From Streptomyces sp. SPB162 (lineage in GTDB: Bacteria > Actinomycetota > Actinomycetes > Streptomycetales > Streptomycetaceae), in contig NZ_JAQFII010000001.1 in the NCBI RefSeq assembly GCF_029504575.1, forward strand, positions 6,269,001 through 6,333,000: 64,000 bases of DNA, given 5' to 3'. Numbering within the stretch: the stretch's first letter is position 1; each line of letters opens with the position of its first letter. Below are positions 8,701 through 17,562 of the stretch, one piece after another. The notes beneath the pieces were generated by a model. That model was given only the letters and a program-made list of their open reading frames with translations, had not been told where the DNA came from and ran no database searches. The translations under genes and the position numbers were made by a program.

Positions 8701-10542
8701 ATGTCCAGCGGTGACCGGTCCGACGCGCCCGAAATATCCTCGGCGACCCCTGTCGCGGGACCCGGAGTGCCGGATCTGGTGAAGAGAAACCCCGAAGCGT
8801 CGAAGCTGGTCCGTGCCTACCGCAGGGCCATGCCCGTGGCGGCCCGCAAGGCGCTGGCCGACCGGATCTCGCACGATGTGCGCACCCAACTCCTGGAGGC
8901 CATCGCGGGCGCCGCCCTGCGGTCCCGCGCGGAGCGGCTGCGGGCCGACATCGCGGTGCGCACCAAGCCGGGGCTGTTCCGGGGTGCGGACCGGCGGGTC
9001 GTCACCTTCGGCGGCGAGATCAAGGTGGCCTACGCGAGTGCGGCGCCCTCCCCGCTGCAGGCCCGCTCCTCGAACCTGAGCGCCGTCTCCGACGCACTCG
9101 GCGCCGCCGGTATCGACTACTTCTGCGTACGCGGCAAGAACGACCTGGCCGCCGCCGTCGCGATCCCCGCGGCGCAGCGCGCCGCGGCGCAGCGGGTGCT
9201 CACCGACCTCTGCCGACGGCTGCCCGGTTACGTCGGCGCCGTTCCGGCGGGCGCGGACACGCCGCGGTTCTCCGAACCGGCCCACCGCCCGGGTTCGTGG
9301 CGCAAGACGGCGCAGGCCCGGGTGATCCGGCTGACCTGGTACCACACCAATCTCTCGGGGGGCGTCGTCCTCGGCGACGAGTTCGGCTGCGACGTCGAGT
9401 TCTGGGAGGAGCGGGACGGCGAACTGCACGCGCCCCGCGCCAACCGCGCCACCGCCGAGGTGAGCGTCGACGGACCCGTGGCCGAGGCGCCCGCCGCCCT
9501 CTTCACCCGGCTCATCGCCCAGGACCAGCCGTGCGCGGAGGTCGTCCGCACCCGGCAGGAGTTCGCCCACCCGCTCCCGGACGACGTGCGCTTCCCCATC
9601 GACGCCGTGTACACGTGGGTGGACGGCGACGACAAGGCGTGGAAGCGGCTGCGGGACGAGTACTCGGGCGATCTGCCCGACGACCGGCACGAAGAGGCCG
9701 ACAACGACGCCCGCTACCTGAACCGCGACGAACTGCGGTACTCGCTGCGCTCCCTCGAACTCAACGCGCCCTGGATCCGCACCGTCTACCTGGTCACCGC
9801 CGACCAGACGCCCGCCTGGCTGAACACCGCGCACCCGCGCCTGAAGGTGATCAGCCACCGGGACATCTTCAGTGACGCCGCGCGGCAGCTCCCGACGTTC
9901 AACTCGCATGCGATCGAATCGCAGCTGCACCACATAGAGGGGCTGTCGGAGCACTTCCTCTACTTCAACGACGACATCTTCCTCGGCCGTCCCCTCACAC
10001 CGAACACGTTCTTCCACTCGAACGGCCTGACCAAGTACTTCCCTTCGTCGGCGCTGGTCCCGCACGGCGACCGCTCCCCGCTGGATCCGCCGGTCGCCTC
10101 GGCGGGGAAGAACAACCGCCGGATCATCGAGAGCACCTTCGGCACCACGCTCATCCAGAAGATGAAGCACGTGCCGCACGCGCTGCGCCGCACGGTGCTG
10201 GACGAGATCGAGGAGCGCTACAGCCGCGAGCACAGCGCCACCTCGGCCGCCAGGTTCCGCAGCCAGGACGACGTGTCGATAGCGTCCTCGCTGGCGCACT
10301 ACTACGGCTATCACACCGGCCGCGCGGTGCCGTCGCAGCTGGAGTACCAGTACATCGACCTCTCGCACCGCAACGCCACCCGGCGCCTGGGGCGGGTGCT
10401 GGCCGGCGACGGCCTCGACGTGTTCTGCATCAACGACACCGTCTCCTCGGCCAGTCACCTGGACGCGCAGACCGCCGTCCTCACCCCGTTCCTCGAAGCG
10501 TGCTTCCCGCTGCCCAGCGCGTTCGAGAACGACCGCGGCTGA
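8701..10542 (+). CDS. Stealth family phosphotransferase
   Basis: The protein has about 613 residues. ATG 8701 is preferred because a purine-rich GGGGGGA site lies 7 bases upstream; an upstream ATG at 8587 would add a low-complexity extension. Conserved Stealth blocks are visible: IDAVYTWVDGDDKAW near 300-314, the RDELRYSLRSL block, and the block FNSHAIESQL with FLYFNDDIFLG near 400-430. The 300 residues before the first block resemble the corresponding part of the GT4-Stealth fusion at 1076-3952, including a GI-x-Y motif. Members transfer sugar-1-phosphate to a glycan acceptor. This copy lacks the GT4 domain and probably acts with the neighbouring fusion protein or on a second linkage. Confidence 0.85.
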   Translation: MSSGDRSDAPEISSATPVAGPGVPDLVKRNPEASKLVRAYRRAMPVAARKALADRISHDVRTQLLEAIAGAALRSRAERLRADIAVRTKPGLFRGADRRVVTFGGEIKVAYASAAPSPLQARSSNLSAVSDALGAAGIDYFCVRGKNDLAAAVAIPAAQRAAAQRVLTDLCRRLPGYVGAVPAGADTPRFSEPAHRPGSWRKTAQARVIRLTWYHTNLSGGVVLGDEFGCDVEFWEERDGELHAPRANRATAEVSVDGPVAEAPAALFTRLIAQDQPCAEVVRTRQEFAHPLPDDVRFPIDAVYTWVDGDDKAWKRLRDEYSGDLPDDRHEEADNDARYLNRDELRYSLRSLELNAPWIRTVYLVTADQTPAWLNTAHPRLKVISHRDIFSDAARQLPTFNSHAIESQLHHIEGLSEHFLYFNDDIFLGRPLTPNTFFHSNGLTKYFPSSALVPHGDRSPLDPPVASAGKNNRRIIESTFGTTLIQKMKHVPHALRRTVLDEIEERYSREHSATSAARFRSQDDVSIASSLAHYYGYHTGRAVPSQLEYQYIDLSHRNATRRLGRVLAGDGLDVFCINDTVSSASHLDAQTAVLTPFLEACFPLPSAFENDRG

Positions 10543-10560
10543 CCCAACTGCCCAGCGGTG

Positions 10561-10592
10561 GCCAGGTGTCCGGCAAAAGCCGCACACCTGGC
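10561..10592. terminator. Hairpin terminator after the Stealth gene
   Basis: GCCAGGTGTCCGGC and GCCGCACACCTGGC form a 14-bp stem with one mismatch and an AAAA loop, followed by TAATCAGCTTATT. It starts 19 bases after the Stealth stop and separates this locus from the ABC transporter operon. Confidence 0.75.
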
Positions 10593-10701
10593 TAATCAGC
10601 TTATTGGCCGCGATCTGCGTGTCGGCGCGATATGGGGATGTGGCGGGATAAGTTGCCCACTCGTTCACCGTCCGACGTGGTGAGAGTGAGCTGGGCTGCG
10701 C

Positions 10702-11439
10702 ATGGAACCACTGATCGTCCTGAGTGGTGTCAACAAGCACTTCGGGCAGTTGCATGTCCTGCGGGACATCGACCTGACGATCGGCCGCGGTGAGGTCGTG
10801 GTGGTCATCGGTCCCTCGGGGTCGGGCAAGTCCACGCTGTGCCGGGCGATCAACCGCCTGGAGCCCGTCGAGTCGGGCACCATCACGATCGACGGAGAGC
10901 CGCTGCCCGCCGAGGGCAAGGAACTGGCCAAGCTCCGCGCCGACGTCGGGATGGTGTTCCAGTCCTTCAACCTCTTCGCGCACAAGACGGTGCTGCAGAA
11001 CGTCGCGCTGGCGCCGATCAAGGTACGCGGCCACAGCCGTTCCGACGCCGACAAACGCGCGCGGGAACTGCTCGACCGGGTGGGCCTGCTGGCGCACGCC
11101 GACAAGTACCCCGCCCAGATGTCCGGCGGGCAGCAGCAGCGGGTGGCGATCGCCCGCGCGCTGGCCATGGACCCCAAGGCGCTGCTCTTCGACGAGCCGA
11201 CCTCCGCGCTCGACCCGGAGATGATCAACGAGGTGCTGGAGGTCATGCAGCAGCTCGCCCGGGACGGCATGACGATGGTCGTCGTCACCCATGAGATGGG
11301 CTTCGCCCGCTCCGCCGCCAACCGCGTCGTCTTCATGGCCGACGGCCTGATCGTCGAGGACCGGGTCCCGGAGGAGTTCTTCACCGCGCCGCGCAGCGAG
11401 CGCGCCAAGGACTTCCTGTCCAAGATCCTCCACCACTGA
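10702..11439 (+). CDS. Amino acid ABC transporter ATP-binding protein (GluA/GlnQ type)
   Basis: The protein has 245 residues, the usual length for GlnQ/GluA ATPases. Walker A is GPSGSGKST near residue 38, the Q-loop is VFQSFNLF, the signature is MSGGQQQRVAIARAL, Walker B is ALLFDEPTSALD and the switch His is VVTHEMGF. The closest type is the polar amino acid (glutamate/glutamine) importer family, as shown by FNLFAHKTVLQNV. It heads an operon with a solute-binding lipoprotein and two permeases. Glutamate as substrate is an inference from family similarity. Confidence 0.9.
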   Translation: MEPLIVLSGVNKHFGQLHVLRDIDLTIGRGEVVVVIGPSGSGKSTLCRAINRLEPVESGTITIDGEPLPAEGKELAKLRADVGMVFQSFNLFAHKTVLQNVALAPIKVRGHSRSDADKRARELLDRVGLLAHADKYPAQMSGGQQQRVAIARALAMDPKALLFDEPTSALDPEMINEVLEVMQQLARDGMTMVVVTHEMGFARSAANRVVFMADGLIVEDRVPEEFFTAPRSERAKDFLSKILHH

Positions 11440-11455
11440 CGACCCGGGACAGGCC

Positions 11456-12356
11456 ATGCGAAGCACTACCAGGCACATCGCGCTGCTCGCAGCGGCCGCG
11501 GCCCCTGCTGGCGGGCTGCGGCAAGCCGGGCAGCCCGCCCACCAAGGGGCCCAGTTCCGACGACCTGCCCACGTACAAGGTGGACAGGGAGTTCTCACTC
11601 CCCGACTCCAAGACGTGGAGCTCCGCCCACCGGCGCGGCAAGCTCGTCGTCGGCGTCAAGGACGACCAGCCCTACCTCGGTCAGCGCGACCCGGCCAACG
11701 GCACCTACGCCGGCTTCGACGTCGAGATCGCCCGGATGCTCGCCGCGTCGCTCGGCTTCGGCCTCGACCAGATCCAGTTCAAGTCGGTGGCTTCCGCCAA
11801 CCGCGAGACCGCGCTCGGCAACGGGCAGATCGACTACTACGTCGGCACGTACACGATCAACGACAAGCGCAAGCAGCAGGTCGGCTTCGCCGGCCCGTAC
11901 TACATCGCGGGCCAGAGCCTGCTGGTGCGCAAGGACGAGAACGACATCAAGGGGCCGCAGGACCTGAAGGGCAGGAAGGTCTGCTCGGCCGCCGGCTCCA
12001 CCCCGATCCAGCGCATCGAGTCGGACTACCCCGACGCGATCCCCGTCACCTACGACACCTACTCCGTCTGCGTGGACAACCTGCTGACCTTCCAGGTCGA
12101 CGCCGTCACCACCGACGACTCGATCCTGCTGGGGTACGCGGCCAAGGCGCCCGACGAGATGAAGCTCGTCGGCAAGGCGTTCTCCAAGGAGCCCTACGGG
12201 GTCGGCGTGTCCAGGAGCGACAACGCCCTGCGGCTCGCGCTCGACGACGCGATCGTGGCCCACGAGAAGAACGGCGACTGGAAGAAGGCGTACGACGCGA
12301 CCCTCGGCCTGTCCGGGGTCCCGGCGCCCACCCCGCCCGCCGTCGACCGGTACTGA
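11456..12356 (+). pseudogene. Solute-binding lipoprotein (GluB type) with a one-base frameshift in the signal peptide
   Basis: ATG 11456 opens a lipoprotein signal peptide (MRSTTRHIALLAAAAA). The lipobox LLAGCGKPG and the whole mature domain lie in the next frame, ending at TGA 12354-12356. Removing one C from the CCCC run at 11502-11505 restores one frame reading AAA-ALLAGC. The mature part is a type-3 periplasmic binding fold: KLVVGVKDDQPYLG, FDVEIARMLAASLGF, DYYVGTYTIND and VCSAAGSTPIQRIE are all present. No start codon in the mature frame precedes the lipobox. ATG 11580 would give a cytoplasmic protein without a lipid anchor. Either the extra C is a sequencing error or the transporter has lost its anchored receptor. 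The gene sits between the ATPase and the two permeases. Confidence 0.8.
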
Positions 12357-12370
12357 GAGGGCCGCCGCAC

Positions 12371-13015
12371 ATGAACGTACTGCTCGACAACTTCTCCCTC
12401 TACGGCAAGGGTTTCCTCGGCACCCTCGAACTGACGCTGTACGCCGGGGTGCTGGCGCTGGTCGTCGGTGTGATCATCGCCGGCTTCCGGGTCTCGCCGG
12501 TCAAGGCGCTGCGCGTCTTCGGCACCACCTGGGTCACCGTGCTGCGCAACACCCCGCTGACCCTGCTCTTCTTCGCGGTGGTGCTGGGGCTGCCGCGGTT
12601 CGGGGTGCGGCTGCCGTTCACCACCTTCGCGGTCGTCGCACTGGCCGCCTACACCTCGGCGTTCATCTGCGAGGCGGTCAGATCGGGCATCAACACCGTG
12701 CCGCTGGGACAGGGCGAGGCCGCCCGCACCCTCGGCATGACGTTCATCCAGACCCTGAACCTGGTGGTGCTGCCGCAGGCGGGGCGCGCGGTCATCTCCC
12801 CGATCGGCTCGACGCTCATCGCGCTCGCCAAGAACTCCGCGATCGCCGGCTCCTTCTCGGTCACCGAACTGCTCGGCACCTACAAGCCGCTCAACGAACT
12901 GGGCTACAGCATCATCTGGTCCTTCATCTGGATCGCGGTCGGCTACCTGGTCATCACGCTGTCGATCAGCGCGCTCTTCAACGTGCTGGAGAAGAAGATG
13001 GGGATCGCTCGATGA
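12371..13015 (+). CDS. Amino acid ABC transporter permease (GluC type)
   Basis: The protein has 214 residues with about five membrane helices. The EAA loop that contacts the ATPase is EAARTLGMTFIQTLNLVVLPQAGR. The N-terminus (ELTLYAGVLALVVG) and LRNTPLTLLFF are typical of the HisM/GluC permease subunits. ATG 12371 lies 14 bases after the receptor gene with an AGAGGG-like site. Its reading frame stays open far upstream through the receptor gene, but that part is out of frame with the receptor and is not a real fusion. It overlaps the next permease by four bases (ATGA). Confidence 0.88.
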   Translation: MNVLLDNFSLYGKGFLGTLELTLYAGVLALVVGVIIAGFRVSPVKALRVFGTTWVTVLRNTPLTLLFFAVVLGLPRFGVRLPFTTFAVVALAAYTSAFICEAVRSGINTVPLGQGEAARTLGMTFIQTLNLVVLPQAGRAVISPIGSTLIALAKNSAIAGSFSVTELLGTYKPLNELGYSIIWSFIWIAVGYLVITLSISALFNVLEKKMGIAR

Positions 13016-13848
13016 GTAGTGCGCTCTACGACGTCCCGGGCCCGAAGGCGCTGGCGCGCCACCGGCTCTACGCGTGGATCACCACGGCCGCGCTGGCGGC
13101 GCTGGTCGGCTGGATCATCTACATGCTGTTCCACACCGGGCAGTTCGAGTCGACCAAGTGGGTGCCGTTCGAGTACCAGGGCATCCAGCGGCTGCTGCTG
13201 ACCGGGCTCGCCAACACCCTCAAGGCGTTCATCTGGGCGGCGCTGCTCTCGCTCGCCTTCGGTGCGGTCTTCGCCGCCGGTCGGCTCTCCGACCACCGGC
13301 CGATCCGCTGGGTGAGCACCCTGGTGGTGGAGTTCTTCCGGGCGATGCCGCTGCTGGTGATGATCTTCTTCATCTTCATCGCGCTCAAGATCGAGCCGAT
13401 GATGGCGCTGATCATCGGCCTGACGCTCTACAACGGTTCGGTGCTCGCGGAGGTCTTCAGGACCGGCGTGAACTCCGTGTCGCGCGGCCAGGGCGAGGCC
13501 GCCTACGCGCTGGGGATGCGCAAGACCCAGGTGATGACGTACATCCTGGTGCCGCAGGCGGCCCGGGCGATGCTGCCGGCGATCATCAGCCAGCTGGTGG
13601 TGGCGCTGAAGGACACCTCGCTCGGCTACCTCATCACTTACGAGGAGTTCCTCTACAACGGCAAGCTCATCGCGACCAACCTCGACTACGACCTGCCGTT
13701 CATCCCGGTCGTGATGGTGATCGCGCCGATCTACATCGGGATGTGCATGCTGCTGTCGTGGTTCGCGAACTGGCTGGCCCGCCGTGAACGGCACAACCCC
13801 AAGGCGAAGGCCGCACCGGTCACGACGACGCCACCCCAGCAGATCTGA
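13012..13848 (+). CDS. Amino acid ABC transporter permease (GluD type)
   Basis: The protein has 278 residues, longer than its partner because of an N-terminal helix (about 20-40) before the permease core. The core has FFRAMPLLVMIFFIF and the EAA loop GEAAYALGMRKTQVMTYILV. The C-terminal tail is Lys/Ala/Pro-rich. Its ATG overlaps the GluC stop, so the two permeases are made together. With the ATPase and lipoprotein they form a complete polar amino acid importer if the receptor is functional. The gene ends 34 bases from a convergent hydrolase. Confidence 0.88.
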   Translation: MSSALYDVPGPKALARHRLYAWITTAALAALVGWIIYMLFHTGQFESTKWVPFEYQGIQRLLLTGLANTLKAFIWAALLSLAFGAVFAAGRLSDHRPIRWVSTLVVEFFRAMPLLVMIFFIFIALKIEPMMALIIGLTLYNGSVLAEVFRTGVNSVSRGQGEAAYALGMRKTQVMTYILVPQAARAMLPAIISQLVVALKDTSLGYLITYEEFLYNGKLIATNLDYDLPFIPVVMVIAPIYIGMCMLLSWFANWLARRERHNPKAKAAPVTTTPPQQI

Positions 13849-13882
13849 CGGCGGCGGCCGATCCGACGGATGGACGCGCGGG

Positions 13883-15514
13883 CTACCGGTCGTGCAGCGG
13901 GACCGACAGCCAGGACGGGTCGGCGGACGGCGACGAGACGGTGACCGTGGCGAAGGCCGGGTTCTGCTCGATGTAGAGCGGGTCGACGGTGTCGACGACC
14001 AGCGCCAGCCGGTGGCCGGCCGGGACGTCGTAGGCGGTGGAGAGCAGGTCGAGGTCGATGGTGAAGGCCTTCCCCGGGGTGCGTCCGACCCAGGTGTAGG
14101 GCGCGTGCGTGACCAGCTTGCCGATGCCCAGCGCGTCGACGTCGTAGAGGTACGCGATGACGGTCCCGTTGGCGGCCGAGGGCGTCAGCGTGGTGTGCAG
14201 CGTCGCGGTGCCGCGGACGTGCTGGGCGGAGCCGTACGCGGCGGACTGCCAGACGGTGGCGAAGGCGCGCGGCAGCAGCGGGATCGACGCGACGGGCGGG
14301 GCCTGGGCGAACTGGTCGAGCAGGCTGGACAGGAAGATGATCCCGCCGTCGGCGCCCGAGTCGATGTTGGTGCCGATGGTGGTCCGCCAGCCGGAGCCGG
14401 CGTCGCCGCCGAGCTCCCCGGTGCGCAGCCCCTTGGCCCCGAGCTTGAGGGTGGTGGTGCGGGACGGGACCGCGGCCCAGCTGTCGTAGCTCTCGTAGGC
14501 GCCGGTGGAACGGGACTTGAGCTGGACCGGCTGCTCCTGGTCGATGCCGTTGTCGACGCCCTTGAGGTAGTGGTCGAGCCACCGCCTGGAGCTGGTCCAG
14601 GTGTCGTTGGGCAGGCCGAGCAGGCCGGTCGCCTCGGCGGTGGCGTGGTCGCCGGGCCGGAACTCGAGGCGCTTGGGGCCGGTCAGCTTCTCGTAGAACT
14701 TCGCGTACTGGTTGGGCGGGAAGAGGCTGTCCCCCCAGCCGTTGGCGAGCATCACCGCGGTGCCGTTGGCGTTGAGCTGGTCCAGGTAGGTGACGGGGGA
14801 GCGGAGCTTGCCCCAGGCGATCATCTCGTCCTCGGCGGCGAGGTTCGCGGTGAGGAAGTTGCCGAGGATCTTCTGCAGTTCGGGGCTCGGGCGGCCGGTG
14901 AGGTAGCCCGCGCCGCCGAGCAGGGCGGCGGCCTGGAGGTGCGGGGTGCGGCCCTGGTAGATCGAGTCGATGAGGTCGGCCCAGCCGCTCAGCGCGACGA
15001 CGGCCTTGACGCGGCTGTCGTGCGCGGCGCCGAGCAGGCCGATGCCGGCGCCGTACGAGACGCCCGCCAGGCCGATGTGGTCCGGGTCGGCCGGGGTGTT
15101 GGCGAGCGTCCAGTCGATGACCTTCGAGACGTCGGCGACATCGGGCGGTCCCGCGGTCTCGATCTGCCCGCCGGAGAGCCAGAATCCGCGGGAGGTGTAG
15201 CTGACGACGACATACCCGGAGTCGGCGAGCTGCCTGGCCTGGGCGATGTACTCCAGGTCGTTGATGGCCCAGCTGCTCGGGAGCACGACGACGGGGTAGT
15301 GCTGCGACCCGTCGGAGCCGCCGGGGGTGAAGACGTTGCCCTTCAGGGTGATGCCGCCGGAGCCGGGAATGTCGACGAAGCGGAAGGTCGACGCCGTCTG
15401 CGCGGTCGCGGCGACCGCCGCGGGTGCCGGGGCGGCCTGGGCCAGCGGGGCCAGACCGAATGCCGTGGAGGCGAGCAGTGCCGCGCCGACGACACCCGCT
15501 GTGGTTGCTCTCAT
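13883..15514 (-). CDS. Secreted S15/CocE-type alpha/beta hydrolase
   Basis: The protein has 543 residues. A Sec signal peptide covers residues 1-28 (AFGLAPLAQAAPA is the cleavage region). The hydrolase domain has the nucleophile elbow GVSYGAG with Ser153, a WGDSLFPPNQY segment as the acid region and PGDHAT as the probable catalytic His. The C-terminal part (from about 320) is a jelly-roll like the X-Pro dipeptidyl-peptidase C domain found in CocE/NonD family members. It probably cleaves esters or peptides outside the cell; the substrate is not deducible. AGGAG lies 6 bases before ATG 15514. The gene is monocistronic and divergent from the SGNH hydrolase gene. Confidence 0.85.
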   Translation of the reverse strand: MRATTAGVVGAALLASTAFGLAPLAQAAPAPAAVAATAQTASTFRFVDIPGSGGITLKGNVFTPGGSDGSQHYPVVVLPSSWAINDLEYIAQARQLADSGYVVVSYTSRGFWLSGGQIETAGPPDVADVSKVIDWTLANTPADPDHIGLAGVSYGAGIGLLGAAHDSRVKAVVALSGWADLIDSIYQGRTPHLQAAALLGGAGYLTGRPSPELQKILGNFLTANLAAEDEMIAWGKLRSPVTYLDQLNANGTAVMLANGWGDSLFPPNQYAKFYEKLTGPKRLEFRPGDHATAEATGLLGLPNDTWTSSRRWLDHYLKGVDNGIDQEQPVQLKSRSTGAYESYDSWAAVPSRTTTLKLGAKGLRTGELGGDAGSGWRTTIGTNIDSGADGGIIFLSSLLDQFAQAPPVASIPLLPRAFATVWQSAAYGSAQHVRGTATLHTTLTPSAANGTVIAYLYDVDALGIGKLVTHAPYTWVGRTPGKAFTIDLDLLSTAYDVPAGHRLALVVDTVDPLYIEQNPAFATVTVSSPSADPSWLSVPLHDR

Positions 15515-15731
15515 GACTGCTCCTGTCTGGCCGGACGCAATGTGACTGGAGAGTAACCTCGCGGCCTTACCGGCGGTAATAGGCGGGCATGTTACGCGCG
15601 GGTAACGATCTTCGGGCGGCCCGGCGTACGCGAGAGCCCGGAAGGGCGCTCCGGGCAGGTGGCGGCGGGTGGCGGCGCTACCGGGCAGTAGATCGAACGG
15701 GAGTCCGTCGGACGATCTTTCGTCAAGGTCA

Positions 15732-15761
15732 TTGACACCCGGCGCGGTACGCGCCGAATCT
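15732..15761 (+). promoter_or_regulatory. Promoter with a palindrome in its spacer, before the SGNH hydrolase gene
   Basis: A perfect -35 hexamer TTGACA (15732-15737) is followed after 18 bases by GAATCT as a weak -10. The spacer holds the palindrome CGGCGCG-GTA-CGCGCCG (15740-15756). A repressor bound there would cover the polymerase site. The gene starts at 15794 with GGGGG upstream. Confidence 0.45.
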
Positions 15762-15793
15762 GATGCTCGTCACCGTCGACACTGGGGGTACCG

Positions 15794-16693
15794 ATGGCCC
15801 GCACCACCGTCCTGGCAGCAGCCGCACTCGGCGGGGCCCTGGCCCTCACCGCGGGCATCGCCGCCCCGGCTTCCGCCCATTCGGGCCGGCCGGGTCACTC
15901 CGGTCACGGACACGGCGTCAGTTACGTGGCGCTCGGCGACTCGTACACCTCGGGTCCCGGCATACCCGAACAGGTGGACGCCAACTGCGCGCGCTCCAGC
16001 CACAACTACCCGTCGCTGGTCGCCCAGGACCAGCGCTTCACGGCGGTCAAGGACGTCAGCTGCGGCGGCGCCACCACCGCCGAGATGTGGAAGCCGCAGG
16101 GCACCAACGGACCGCAGCTCGACGCGCTGAACCGCGGCACCGACCTCGTCACGCTGCAGATCGGCGGCAACGACGTCGGCTTCGGCCCGATCATCGGCAC
16201 CTGCGCCGCGCTGAGCGCCACCGACCCGACCGGCAATCCCTGTCAGAAGCACTACGGGGCGTCCGGCACCGACCAGCTCACCCTCAACATCCAGCAGACG
16301 GCTCCGAAAGTCGCGGCCGTGCTGCGCGCCGTCCGGGCCCGCGCCCCGCACGCCCGCGTGGTCGTCGTCGGGTACCCGGACCTGCTGCCGGACGACGGCG
16401 TCGGCTGCCGTCCCGCCGTCCCCTTCGCGGACAAGGACTTCGGGTACCTCAAGGACACCGAGCAGCGGCTCAACGCGATGCTGCGCCGGCAGGCCGGGGC
16501 CGCGCACGCCGAGTATGTCGACACCTACCGGCCGACCGTCGGCCACGACATGTGCAAGGCGCCCGCCGACCGCTGGATCGAGCCCCTGGTACCGGCCTCC
16601 CCGGCCGCGCCCGCGCACCCCAACGCCAAGGGCGAGAAGGCCATGGCCGTCGCCGTGCTCGACCGGATCGACCCGCACTGCCGCCACCACTGA
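15794..16693 (+). CDS. Secreted SGNH/GDSL lipase-esterase
   Basis: The protein has 299 residues with a Sec signal peptide (residues 1-28, APASA-H cleavage). The SGNH blocks are clear: GDSYTSG with nucleophile Ser50, a conserved Gly near CGGATT, GGND near residue 118, and HPNAKGEK with catalytic His275. Six cysteines in the mature part probably form three disulfides, as in the Streptomyces secreted lipase family. It likely hydrolyses lipid esters outside the cell. His/Gly-rich residues follow the signal peptide. It is transcribed alone from the promoter at 15732. Confidence 0.9.
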   Translation: MARTTVLAAAALGGALALTAGIAAPASAHSGRPGHSGHGHGVSYVALGDSYTSGPGIPEQVDANCARSSHNYPSLVAQDQRFTAVKDVSCGGATTAEMWKPQGTNGPQLDALNRGTDLVTLQIGGNDVGFGPIIGTCAALSATDPTGNPCQKHYGASGTDQLTLNIQQTAPKVAAVLRAVRARAPHARVVVVGYPDLLPDDGVGCRPAVPFADKDFGYLKDTEQRLNAMLRRQAGAAHAEYVDTYRPTVGHDMCKAPADRWIEPLVPASPAAPAHPNAKGEKAMAVAVLDRIDPHCRHH

Positions 16694-16710
16694 GCCGGTG
16701 ATGGCCGGTA

Positions 16711-16771
16711 CCGACCCGCCCTGACTCGCGCGGCCGGTCCGCTTCGCCGATCATGGGCGGAGGCGGGTCGG
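16711..16771 (+). terminator. Possible long-loop terminator after the SGNH gene
   Basis: CCGACCCGCC (16711-16720) and GGCGGGTCGG (16762-16771) are perfect inverted repeats of 10 bp with a 41-base loop. They lie between the SGNH stop and the ZIP transporter start. The long loop makes terminator function uncertain. Confidence 0.3.
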
Positions 16772-16797
16772 CCGGCGGCGGAGGCGGGTGAACGCGG

Positions 16798-17562
16798 ATG
16801 GCGGTGCTGACGGCCTTCGGCGCGTTCGTCATGACCCTGATCGGCGGCCTGGTCGCGCAGCACATCGGCGACCGCCGCCACCTGGTATTGGGGCTCGCCG
16901 CGGGGCTGATGCTCGGCGTGGTCGGCTTCGACCTGCTGCCCGAGGCGCTGGACGTGCAGGCCGACCATGTCTTCGGCGTCCCCGCCGCGTTGCTGATGTT
17001 CGTCGCGGGCTTCCTCAGCCTGCACATCGTCGAGCGGTCGGTGGCGATCCACCGCGCCCACGAGGGCGAGTACGCCGCGCACACCCACACCCACGGCGCC
17101 GCGCCGGCCGCACCCGGCGAACCCGTCAAGGGCATCGGGCTCACGGCCGCGTCGGCGCTCGTCGGCCACAGTGTGATGGACGGATTCGCGATCGGCGCCG
17201 CGTTCCAGGCCGGCAGCACGGTCGGCCTGGTGGTCGCCATCGCCGTCATCGCGCACGACTTCGCCGACGGCTTCAACACGTACACGATCACCCGGCTGTA
17301 CGGGAACGGCCGGGGCCGCGCCCTCGTGCTGCTCGGCTGCGACGCGATCGCCCCGGTGGTCGGCGCGGCGATCACCCTCGCCTTCACCATCCCGCCGGGC
17401 GCGCTCGGCCTCTACCTCGGGTTCTTCGCCGGGTTCCTGCTCTACCTGGCGACCTCGGACATCCTCCCCGAGGCGCACAGCCCGCACCCGTCCCGCTCGA
17501 CGCTGCTGTGCACCGTCGCGGGATGCGCCGTCATGTGGCTGGTGATCGGTCTGGCCGACTGA
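16798..17562 (+). CDS. ZIP family metal ion transporter
   Basis: The protein has 254 residues with eight predicted membrane helices. The ZIP metal-site helices are visible as HSVMDGFAIG in helix 4 and HDFADGFNTY in helix 5, and LPEAHSPH occurs near the end. A His-rich cytoplasmic loop (HTHTHG near residue 100) between helices 3 and 4 is typical of zinc-binding loops. It probably imports divalent metal such as zinc or manganese. GGAGGCGGGTGAACGCGG lies upstream of ATG 16798. The last 32 bases overlap the convergent neighbour. Confidence 0.88.
   Translation: MAVLTAFGAFVMTLIGGLVAQHIGDRRHLVLGLAAGLMLGVVGFDLLPEALDVQADHVFGVPAALLMFVAGFLSLHIVERSVAIHRAHEGEYAAHTHTHGAAPAAPGEPVKGIGLTAASALVGHSVMDGFAIGAAFQAGSTVGLVVAIAVIAHDFADGFNTYTITRLYGNGRGRALVLLGCDAIAPVVGAAITLAFTIPPGALGLYLGFFAGFLLYLATSDILPEAHSPHPSRSTLLCTVAGCAVMWLVIGLAD

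Noticed and set aside
11456..13015. A 519-codon frame apparently fusing the receptor signal peptide to the GluC permease
   Set aside because: Between about 11505 and 12356 this frame reads the receptor gene out of phase and gives Arg/Ala/Gly-rich nonsense. The permease starts at its own ATG 12371.
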